From the NCBI RefSeq assembly GCF_002368295.1, contig NZ_AP018248.1, positions 6,375,979 through 6,439,978 on the forward strand: DNA of 64,000 nucleotides. The letters are read 5' to 3'. The stretch comes from Tolypothrix tenuis PCC 7101. Lineage in GTDB: Bacteria; Cyanobacteriota; Cyanobacteriia; Cyanobacteriales; Nostocaceae. The first letter of the stretch is position 1. Each line of letters opens with the position of its first letter. Positions 27,903 to 35,077 of this stretch are shown here, piece by piece. Made by a program: the position numbers and the translations under genes. The notes beneath the pieces are model-generated. The model was not told the origin of the DNA, searched no databases, and worked only from the letters and a program-made list of their open reading frames with translations.

Positions 27903-28856
27903 TTATGCTTCGTATTTTTCGTAAGCGGCGACAATGCGCTGAACTAGGGGATGACGCACAACATCTCTTTGAGAAAATTCGCAAAAGGCAATACCTTCAA
28001 CGTGTTTTAAGATGTGTAAGGCTACTGCTAAACCTGATTGTTGGTTTACTGGTAAATCGGTTTGTGTCATGTCACCTGTGATTACCATACGCGAACGGAA
28101 GCCCAAACGCGTCAAAACCATTTTGATTTGCGCTGGTGTGGTATTTTGGGCTTCATCGACAATCACAAACGCGTTATTTAAGGTGCGTCCTCGCATATAA
28201 GCCAGTGGTGCGACTTCAATCACACCGCGTTCTATTAAATTGGGGACTTTTTCCGGATCGATAAATTCATTAATCGCATCATAAAGTGGGCGCAGATAGG
28301 GATTGACTTTCTGCTGTAAATCTCCAGGTAAAAAGCCGAGTTTTTCTCCTGCTTCCACCGCAGGACGCGTTAAAATCAGCTTTTCATACTGGTTGGCTAA
28401 GAGTGCTTGCACAGCAACAACAACCGCCAAAAAAGTCTTACCAGTTCCAGCTGGCCCCGTGCAGAAAATGAGGTCACGTCTGCGGATAGCATCAATATAT
28501 TGACGCTGTTTAAAGGTTTTAGCGCGAATTTCCTCACCCCGGCGAGTTTTGGCGAGAATATCTCGCTGTAAATCTTGCAACTCGCCTTCTCGTTGGGTAT
28601 CTAAAGCTTGACGGGCTGTATCAATATCCGCACTAGAGATAGAATTACCTTTAATCCAGAGGTCTTCGAGCGATCGCACTAATCGTGAAGCTAAATCAAT
28701 TTGCTTTTGTGTGCCTGAAATATGTAAGTCCTGTCCGCGTAACACCAAGCTAGCGCCTGTTTGCTGAGATAAGAGTTTAAGATTCTCTTCTCCATCTCCA
28801 GCAAGAGCGATCGCACTGGGAATATCCGGCAGCTCAATCTTGAAGGCATCTGCCAT
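27903..28856 (-). CDS. phoH: PhoH family ATPase
   Basis: 317-residue PhoH-like P-loop NTPase, a putative RNA-linked ATPase. Walker A is GPAGTGKTFLA near residue 140 and Walker B is FVIVDEAQNTTPAQIKM, with the sensor segment MVITGDMTQTDLP. The N-terminal 100 residues include a KH-like segment (ISGTQKQIDLASRLV), normal for the family. It is the last gene of a minus-strand group ffh, rpsP, KH protein, rpsU, phoH, a setting consistent with RNA metabolism or ribosome work. A terminator and tandem repeats separate it from rpsU, so it probably has its own promoter. Confidence 0.94.
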   Translation of the reverse strand: MADAFKIELPDIPSAIALAGDGEENLKLLSQQTGASLVLRGQDLHISGTQKQIDLASRLVRSLEDLWIKGNSISSADIDTARQALDTQREGELQDLQRDILAKTRRGEEIRAKTFKQRQYIDAIRRRDLIFCTGPAGTGKTFLAVVVAVQALLANQYEKLILTRPAVEAGEKLGFLPGDLQQKVNPYLRPLYDAINEFIDPEKVPNLIERGVIEVAPLAYMRGRTLNNAFVIVDEAQNTTPAQIKMVLTRLGFRSRMVITGDMTQTDLPVNQQSGLAVALHILKHVEGIAFCEFSQRDVVRHPLVQRIVAAYEKYEA

Positions 28857-28889
28857 AGTATTTGTTAATTTATCTTTTTATTTGGTGTT

Positions 28890-29012
28890 TCGTAGGGTAA
28901 TGGGTAATGGGTAATTGGTAATTGGTAATTGGTAATGGGTGTTTGTTATTTCCCTTCATCTTCCTCATCTCTCAGTCCCCAGTCCCCAGTCCCCAGTCCC
29001 CAATCCCCAATC
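28890..29012. repeat. STRR arrays (GGTAATG/GGTAATT and CCCCAGT units)
   Basis: Six or so GGTAATT-type units, then CCCCAGT units, in the gap upstream of phoH. Confidence 0.88.
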
Positions 29013-29025
29013 CCCCTTCAAGGGG

Positions 29026-29060
29026 AAAAGTAGAGACACGATGATCGTATCTCTACTTTT
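29026..29060 (-). terminator. Terminator after rpsU
   Basis: Perfect eleven-base outer stem AAAAGTAGAGA / TCTCTACTTTT, with a further ACGA/TCGT pairing inside after one mismatch. Read on the minus strand it lies about 55 bases after the rpsU stop and ends in a T-rich arm, so it should end that transcript; it is symmetric enough to work in both directions. Confidence 0.7.
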
Positions 29061-29114
29061 TCTAGGGTTGCTTTAATATGAGTTAACCACATTTAGCAAG
29101 GATGCTACCGTAAT

Positions 29115-29291
29115 TTAGTAGCGGATACCTTTGCGTGCAGCTTCCTCTTTACGTTTGCGTCGTAAGCTAGGCTTTTCGTATCTTTCCCTGCGTCTAACTT
29201 CAGATAAAATTCCAGCTTTTTGAATTTTCTTTTTAAAGCGTCTAATAGCAGAGTCTATTGACTCGTTCTCACCTAAACGGACTTCGGCCAC
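29115..29291 (-). CDS. rpsU: 30S ribosomal protein S21
   Basis: 58 residues, short and very basic. It reads VRLGENESIDSAIRRFKK, then KAGILSEVRRRERYEKP, then RRKRKEEAARKGIRY, which is the S21 family from end to end. The start is GTG (VAEV...), with GGGG just upstream as ribosome-binding site; no in-frame ATG is available at the right place. S21 sits beside the Shine-Dalgarno-binding site of the small subunit and acts in initiation. It lies downstream of rpsP and the KH gene on the same strand with a 340-base gap, which has a weak hairpin CTGAGCGG / CCGCCCAG at 29592-29615 and nothing else I recognise. Confidence 0.93.
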   Translation of the reverse strand: MAEVRLGENESIDSAIRRFKKKIQKAGILSEVRRRERYEKPSLRRKRKEEAARKGIRY

Positions 29292-29635
29292 TCCCCAGTT
29301 TCACCCCCTTACAGAGATAATTCAGAGTTGCATAGAAATGTTAATAACAGCAGTATGGCGATCGCTTCTCTGGATGAGAAATACTCATCTGTTCAATTCT
29401 CAAAAGAATTTCGAGCATTTATCTAGTGACGCGATGCCTACGCCATTGATGCCAGATTAGCAAATTTGGATGTTTTTTCACAATTCCCAAATTTTTATTA
29501 GTCAAACCGATACTGAAGCAATAAAGCTCTCAAAATAATTGCCCAATTCTAGCAAGTTGCGATCGCTTATTTCCTATTTTTGCCAGAATGCCTGAGCGGA
29601 GTAGAAACCGCCCAGACTGATGTTGCAATTTCAAC

Positions 29636-30073
29636 CTAGCGGATACGGGGTTTAGCAATAGGTCTGGGGCTATTTCCGTTTCCACGTCTGTCTCTTGATT
29701 TGGGCGGGGGTAATCGCTCTTCCCTGTCGTCATCAAAAGAAGCACCTTCTCTTGAGGCGCTGCTGCCATAAATATCCAGGTATACCGATTGTCCAGCAAT
29801 TTCAGCCGCAGCTGCAATTACTGTGCGAATCGCCTGAATATTGCGTCCTCCGCGACCAAACACTTTTCCTTTATCTGTGCTGTCAAAGGCGATGCGAATC
29901 CAAGCCTTTTGTAGGCTCTGAGAAATTTCACAATCGACGCTTAAAGACTCTGGCGATTCCAAAAAAGGCTGCAATAAAAACTTGACCAACCCCTCGTAGT
30001 TGGGTCTAGCTGCGGGGGATTGTGTTTCGACATTATGATGCGGCTGTTGTTGCACTGACCTGTTCAAAAACAT
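29636..30073 (-). CDS. KH-domain RNA-binding protein (KhpA-like)
   Basis: 145 residues. The single KH domain covers about residues 25-105, with the RNA-gripping loop in GKVFGRGGRNIQAIRTVI (GxxG = GRGG). The C-terminal 40 residues are Arg/Asp/Pro-rich and disordered. KH proteins of this type commonly follow rpsP and help RNA maturation or regulation. The frame overlaps the end of rpsP by about 40 bases if the ATG start is used; a GTG six codons later shortens this. Overlap implies translational coupling with rpsP. Confidence 0.88.
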   Translation of the reverse strand: MFLNRSVQQQPHHNVETQSPAARPNYEGLVKFLLQPFLESPESLSVDCEISQSLQKAWIRIAFDSTDKGKVFGRGGRNIQAIRTVIAAAAEIAGQSVYLDIYGSSASREGASFDDDREERLPPPKSRDRRGNGNSPRPIAKPRIR

Positions 30074-30296
30074 TGGCTTTTACTAGGATGCGACGGACGG
30101 TGTCAGTGGGTTGAGCGCCTTGTTGTAGTCGCTTGACGATGCCGGGAACGTCCAATCGTACTTCATCCGTTCTGGGGTTGTAGAATCCCAGTTCTTCTAA
30201 GGGACGACCATCGCGGCGAGCCAGGCTGTTAATAGCTACGATGCGGTAACTAGCTTCCCGTTTTTTACCATATCGCTTCAAGCGCAGTTTGATCAT
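30033..30296 (-). CDS. rpsP: 30S ribosomal protein S16
   Basis: 87 residues. MIKLRLKRYGKKREASYRIV and GRPLEELGFYNPRTDEVRLD are the S16 hallmarks; length is normal. The ATG chosen matches the universal N-terminus although the frame is open for 22 more codons. It is preceded by ffh on the same strand and overlaps the KH gene. Confidence 0.96.
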   Translation of the reverse strand: MIKLRLKRYGKKREASYRIVAINSLARRDGRPLEELGFYNPRTDEVRLDVPGIVKRLQQGAQPTDTVRRILVKANVFEQVSATTAAS

Positions 30297-30521
30297 GATT
30301 GAAGAATCGTTCTCCTGTGTACTAGATATGTTTTGACAGCAAGTGTCGTTATGAGGATTCAAAAGTCGAAAAACTTTGTGGTATGTAGCTTTCGACTGTT
30401 ACAAGCAAGTAAGCTAACTGTGGCTGTTGCCAATTAATTGCAGCCTAAATTCTTGTAGACACAATTTTCCATACTGGAATGATAATTTTAGCACTTGCTG
30501 GGCATTAACTGCTATTAGTTG

Positions 30522-30570
30522 TTTGGTAATGGGTAATGGGTAATGGGTAATGGGTAATGGGTAATGGAAA
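30522..30570. repeat. STRR array (GGTAATG units)
   Basis: Six to seven units of GGTAATG between ffh and rpsP, followed by a pyrimidine-rich CTTCCTCATC stretch that abuts the ffh stop. Confidence 0.88.
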
Positions 30571-30626
30571 TTTCTCCCCTGCTTCCTCATCTTCCTCATC
30601 TCCCTGCCCCCTGCCCCTTTTCCTCT

Positions 30627-32087
30627 TTAAAGATTCCCAAAACCTTTCCTTTTCTTGTCTTTCTTTTTCTTTTTAGCTGCGCCAGGGTTGCCGGGATAAC
30701 CTCGCCAGCCGGGGGCTGCGGGACGATTGCCGCCACCAGCGAAGGCGTTGCCCATACCACCGCCGAACATTCCGGGCATACCAGGAAATTGACCTTGGCC
30801 CATTTGTTGCATGAGCGATCGCATTTTTTGGAAATCAGCTACTAGTTTGCTGACATCTGCTTCTTTATAACCAGAGCCAGATGCAATCCGCCGTCTGCGG
30901 CTGGGAGAACTGGCTAATAAATCAGGGTCGTGGCGTTCTTGGCGAGTCATGGAGTTAATCATGGCTTCACAGCGTTTTAGCTGGGTTTCTCCATGCTTTA
31001 GCTGGTCGTCGGAAAGCTTGTTCATCCCGGGAATCATTTTGATGATTCCACCCAGGGAACCCATGTTTTTCAGTAAGCGTAATTGCTTGAGAAAGTCCGT
31101 AAAGTCAAATTTTGCTGACAGGATTTTCTCCTGCATTTGCTCGGCATCTGCCAAGTCAATTTCTTCTTGGGCTTTTTCTACCAAGGTCAAGACATCGCCC
31201 ATACCCAAAATTCGGGATGCCATCCGGTCTGGGTAAAATGGTTGCAGCGCCTCGACTTTTTCACCAACACCGACAAATTTAATGGGTGCGCCGGAAATTT
31301 GCCGCACCGATAGCGCTGCACCACCACGGCTATCACCATCCATTTTGGTCAGAATTGCGCCAGTAATACCAATTTGTTCGTGGAAGGTACGGGTAAGATT
31401 TGCTGCTTCTTGCCCAGTCATGGAGTCCACAACTAGCAAGGTTTCGTGGGGCTGGACGGTGTCTTTAATCCGGGCTAGTTCTGCCATCATGTCTTCGTCA
31501 ATTTGCAGACGACCAGCCGTATCAATAATTACTGTATTTACGCCTTGTGCCTTGGCTTGTTCTACACCTTGACGAGCAATTTCTACTGGATCGGCATCGC
31601 TTCCCAGTTCAAATACTGGTACTTCAATTTGCTTACCCAAGGTAATTAACTGATCAATCGCCGCTGGACGATATACGTCTGTTGCCACCAGTAAACAGCT
31701 GCGATCTAATTTCCGCAGGTGTAAAGCTAACTTAGCAGTAGCAGTGGTTTTACCAGTACCTTGCAACCCAGCCATTAACACAATAGTAGGCTGTTCCTCC
31801 GCTTCTACTAGGGGAACATTTTCTTCCCCCATCACCTGCACGAGTTCATCGTAAACAATTTTGATAAACTGTTCGCCAGGTCGCACGCCAGCGATTACCT
31901 CAGCCCCCTGTGCTCTGGCTTCGACTTCACTAATAAAATCTTTGACTACCTGGAGATTAACATCTGCTTCCAACAAGGCGCGGCGTACTTCTCGCAAAGC
32001 GTCTTGAATGTTGGACTGAGAAATTTTATCTTGTCCTCGGAGTTTCTTCCAGGCAGATTCTAAACGATCAGATAATGCATCAAACAT
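30627..32087 (-). CDS. ffh: Signal recognition particle protein Ffh
   Basis: 486-residue SRP54 GTPase that targets nascent membrane proteins. N domain 1-90, G domain with GLQGTGKTTATAKLA (G1), VIIDTAGRLQ (G3) and LTKMDGDSRGG (G4/closing loop), then the methionine-rich M domain with the RNA-binding segment SRRRRIASGSG and a Gly/Pro/Met-rich tail ending in a basic cluster KKKKKDKKRKGF. Typical length. Start ATG follows the family pattern MFDALSDRL. It leads the minus-strand group with rpsP and the KH gene. Confidence 0.97.
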   Translation of the reverse strand: MFDALSDRLESAWKKLRGQDKISQSNIQDALREVRRALLEADVNLQVVKDFISEVEARAQGAEVIAGVRPGEQFIKIVYDELVQVMGEENVPLVEAEEQPTIVLMAGLQGTGKTTATAKLALHLRKLDRSCLLVATDVYRPAAIDQLITLGKQIEVPVFELGSDADPVEIARQGVEQAKAQGVNTVIIDTAGRLQIDEDMMAELARIKDTVQPHETLLVVDSMTGQEAANLTRTFHEQIGITGAILTKMDGDSRGGAALSVRQISGAPIKFVGVGEKVEALQPFYPDRMASRILGMGDVLTLVEKAQEEIDLADAEQMQEKILSAKFDFTDFLKQLRLLKNMGSLGGIIKMIPGMNKLSDDQLKHGETQLKRCEAMINSMTRQERHDPDLLASSPSRRRRIASGSGYKEADVSKLVADFQKMRSLMQQMGQGQFPGMPGMFGGGMGNAFAGGGNRPAAPGWRGYPGNPGAAKKKKKDKKRKGFGNL

Positions 32088-32189
32088 AATTTCGATTACA
32101 GATAGTAAGCCAGTAGGAAATTTGGGTAGAGTTGTAACGTGCTATTTACCAGCTTAGTAGTTTTCCCAGCGACTTGAGCAACTCGATAC

Positions 32190-32312
32190 GTATCTGGGGG
32201 GATTGGGGACTGGGGATTGGGGAAAAGGGGAAAAGGGGAAAGGGTAAAAGGGGAAAGGGGAACAAACAGCAATTACCTATTACCAATTACCTATTACCAA
32301 TTACCCATTACT
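32190..32312. repeat. STRR arrays (GGGGATT, GGGGAAA and ACCAATT units)
   Basis: GGGGACT, then GGGGAAAA, then TTACCTATTACCAATT units. The last units run into the coding sequence of the aminopeptidase gene and supply its final codons and stop. Confidence 0.9.
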
Positions 32313-33688
32313 AGATTTTCTATGGTAGCGGCATCATTCGGTAATGCAGCGGTTAAAACTTCGCTACCTGCATCTGTGACTAAAACGTCATCTTCGATGC
32401 GGATACCGCGGACATCGGCAAATTGAGATAAGCGTTCCCAGTTAACTATATTTTGGTATTTTGAGCTTTGTTTAGCATCATTTAACATTGCTGGGACTTG
32501 ATAAAAACCAGGCTCAATTGTGACTAACATTCCTGGGCGTAGGGGACGATTTAAACGTAGGTAGCTGAAGCCAAAGCGATCGCTTCTTGTACGTCCTGCT
32601 TCATAACCTGCTAAATCACCCAAGTCTTCCATATCATGCACATCTAAGCCCAATAGATGCCCAATACCGTGGGGGAAAAACAAGGCATGAGCATTTATCT
32701 CTACTAAATCTTCAGCTTTTCCTTGTAAAATGCCTAAATTTGCTAAACCATCAGCTATGACTGTGGCAGCTAATAAATGAATTTCCCCATACTCCACACC
32801 TGGGCGGATTTTGGCAATACAAGCATCATGGGCTGCTAACACGACATCATAAATATCTCTTTGGGTGGAGGAAAATTTACCGGATACAGGCCAGGTGCGA
32901 GTAATATCAGCCGCCCAGCCCATTTCGGTTTCCGCGCCCACATCAGCCAGTAGTAAATCACCAGGTTGCAGGGGATGGTGATATTGCTCGTTGTGCAAAA
33001 CTTCGCCGTGGACTGTGACAATACTGTTGTAAGCAGTCGTCATGTTATGGGCGATGATCACTCCTTCCATTGCGCCACGCACTTCTGCTTCCCTTTTAGC
33101 TTTGGGTGTGGCTGCCATCCCGGCTTTATGGGCTGCTATACTCACAGCCGCGGCTTTGCGTAATTCAGTTAATGCGCCTTCATCGTGGGTGAGGCGTAAA
33201 GAAACAATCGCCTTGGCTAACTCTAAGTCAATTCCTTGGGGTGAACTTTGCGGCAAAACCCATCTATTGAATAGCTGGGATTGCTGTGTCCAAGTAGCTG
33301 CATCTTGGACTGCGATCGTCGCTGCGTCTGCTAGGGATGACTCTAGTTCTGCCATTGGTTTAGCGCCATCAGCCCCAATCATCTGGGCGATTTCCTCACG
33401 CTTGGGCATTTCTCCATGCCAGAGAGCGCTGCTAGGTTTAGGATCGTCTATGAATAATTCCAGCTTTCCTGCTTCCAAGCGAATTGCCGCATTTGGTAAG
33501 GGTAGCCCAGCAAAATAGAGAAAATGACTACTAGCGCGGAAAGGAAAAACATTAGCTTGAAAGTTACGCGGATTGCTACTTCCTGACCACAGAATTGCTG
33601 GAAAATCAATCAGGCTAGCTAACTTTTGCCGTCTTTGGCGTAGGATATCAACCAGAGAACTAGAGGTTTGTTGAATAACCATAAACAC
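32294..33688 (-). CDS. Aminopeptidase P family protein (Xaa-Pro, M24)
   Basis: 464-residue metallopeptidase. N-terminal creatinase-like domain (1-180) with LIDFPAILWSGSSNPRNFQ and FRASSHFLYFAGLPLPNA, then the pita-bread domain. Metal ligands are visible: Asp in LLADVGAETEMGWAADITRTW (two), His in FFPHGIGHLLGLDVHD, Glu in VTIEPGFY and Glu in RIEDDVLVT. It removes an N-terminal residue before proline. The last residues LVMGNW and the TAA are encoded by a GGTAATT-type tandem repeat, so the natural C-terminus may have been replaced. No operon partner. Confidence 0.94.
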   Translation of the reverse strand: MFMVIQQTSSSLVDILRQRRQKLASLIDFPAILWSGSSNPRNFQANVFPFRASSHFLYFAGLPLPNAAIRLEAGKLELFIDDPKPSSALWHGEMPKREEIAQMIGADGAKPMAELESSLADAATIAVQDAATWTQQSQLFNRWVLPQSSPQGIDLELAKAIVSLRLTHDEGALTELRKAAAVSIAAHKAGMAATPKAKREAEVRGAMEGVIIAHNMTTAYNSIVTVHGEVLHNEQYHHPLQPGDLLLADVGAETEMGWAADITRTWPVSGKFSSTQRDIYDVVLAAHDACIAKIRPGVEYGEIHLLAATVIADGLANLGILQGKAEDLVEINAHALFFPHGIGHLLGLDVHDMEDLGDLAGYEAGRTRSDRFGFSYLRLNRPLRPGMLVTIEPGFYQVPAMLNDAKQSSKYQNIVNWERLSQFADVRGIRIEDDVLVTDAGSEVLTAALPNDAATIENLVMGNW

Positions 33689-33830
33689 AAACTCAGCTTT
33701 TATTAAAATTATGAATTATCAATTATTGATTTAAAACTCTCATGCCCTTCAGCAGCGTGGAGTTATATTCAGCCAAGATGCAATCTTGACTGAAAAAATT
33801 CTTGCATGAACGAATCCGCAAAATTGTTAA

Positions 33831-34091
33831 TCAATTTTTATCATCATCGTCTTTGTCATCTTTGCTGTCATCATCTTTTTCATCCTCATCATCATCGTCT
33901 TTATCTCGATCTGATTCAGGCTGTTCGGTAGATTTATTTTTGTACTGTTCTTTTTGTTGCTCGGTTTTTTCTTGTGGTTTTTGTACTTCATTAGTGCAGC
34001 TGATTAATCCTACAGAAATTAGCGCTAAGTTAATAGCTGCGACAATGAATCCAAGGATTTTGAGGCTTAAATTCGGCTTTTGGTGTAGCAT
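33831..34091 (-). CDS. Small lipoprotein with acidic Asp/Lys-rich tail
   Basis: 86 residues. A positively charged start (HQKPNLSLK) and a hydrophobic core end in the lipobox LISC near residue 32, so it should be a lipoprotein. The rest is Gln/Glu/Lys then almost only Asp, Lys and Glu, with runs such as DKDDDDEDEKDDD. That composition could bind divalent cations or simply be a spacer. The opposite strand also has an open frame rich in Ser, an artefact of the repeated Asp codons. No recognised family. Confidence 0.6.
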   Translation of the reverse strand: MLHQKPNLSLKILGFIVAAINLALISVGLISCTNEVQKPQEKTEQQKEQYKNKSTEQPESDRDKDDDDEDEKDDDSKDDKDDDDKN

Positions 34092-34797
34092 TACCTTAAA
34101 CTTTCATGCTGGAAGTGTACTCATTTCTCAAACATAAACTACATTTAGATTGAAAAACCATGATTTTTAGAGCCAAACCTTTAAATAAGCTAAACCACAT
34201 CTAGTTTGCATAATCTGAAATTGTATATTTATTCTGGGTTGGGCATCTTGCCCGCTCAATATATGCAAGTTAAATATGGAACAGCTTATCAATTGATGTT
34301 CAGTTAAAAAGTGGTTAATTGAGAGCATTTCAATTTTGCAAATTTATCAAATTAAAACTAGTCATTACGAATGTGGTTAGTTTTTCTGAATTATTGTCTT
34401 AGTCCTAGCCACAATTTTGAATACTAAATTGGTGTTCTAGCAATCATGCAAAGTTTTGTTAGCAAAACTAATATGAGTCTCATATTTGATGTTTGAAATA
34501 AACTTAGCTGCGTTAGCTTTAGCGTAACGCACCACAAATTAATCTGAGGGGTACTTGTACATTGACAAAACGTGGCATCTATGCACAATAGGTTGTATAC
34601 AAGTGTGTAACGCTGACTATTATCTAAAAACCTTTATCCGTACCTGAGCGGGTAATATAATTGCTTTAATACGCCAGTTTATATATAAGCTGGCATAGAG
34701 TAAAAATTCAACATTTTTAGTTTTCCCTATTGATATTTGCGGCTTCTCATCTACTAGCAAAGTTTAATTAAGCTAAAATGTGCGAGTTCATTAGGGC
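34092..34797. other. Non-coding interval with repeat fragments
   Basis: About 700 AT-rich bases. It holds a fragment of the TTGTGGGG palindrome family (GGGCATCTTGCCCGCTCA near 34240) and a degenerate copy of the GTAGGATGCGTTAG repeat (34472-34532, with GCGTTAGCTTTAGCGTAACGC). No gene or RNA gene seen. Confidence 0.6.
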
Positions 34798-35071
34798 TGG
34801 AACTTAATTGACCCACCCTGGCAAGCTATTCATGCTGATGGTACTCCTTTTCCCGGTGATACCCATCCAGCAATAATCACGTTACAAGCCCTGTAATGAT
34901 GTGGTGATGGGGTTGTATCAACCCAATGGCAAAGTGGTTTGGTTACTGATGCAGACAAAACCTTTGTGGGGAGTAGAAGTGACCCCCTACGGTATGATAG
35001 CCACCTTTGCTGATATTACAGAGCAAATTTGCTCATCCCCTACAGATCCGCCTCTAGAATTACAAAGCTAA
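34798..35071 (+). pseudogene. PAS-domain relic upstream of the hybrid kinase
   Basis: First part reads HADGTPFPGDTHPAIITLQ, then a frameshift near 34897, then NDVVMGLYQPNGKVVWLL and PYGMIATFADITEQ. This is the standard PAS layout of sensor kinases (DGTPFPGEEHPA, NVVMGVYKPDG, FSDITEQ). The second part is in the same frame as the next gene but is closed by a TAA nine bases before its GTG. It is a broken N-terminal domain or the tail of a lost gene. Confidence 0.75.
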
Positions 35072-35077
35072 CCAACC

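Noticed and set aside
33802..34137. Ser-rich open frame opposite the acidic lipoprotein
   Set aside because: Mirror image of repeated Asp codons; the minus-strand frame has a proper signal peptide and lipobox.
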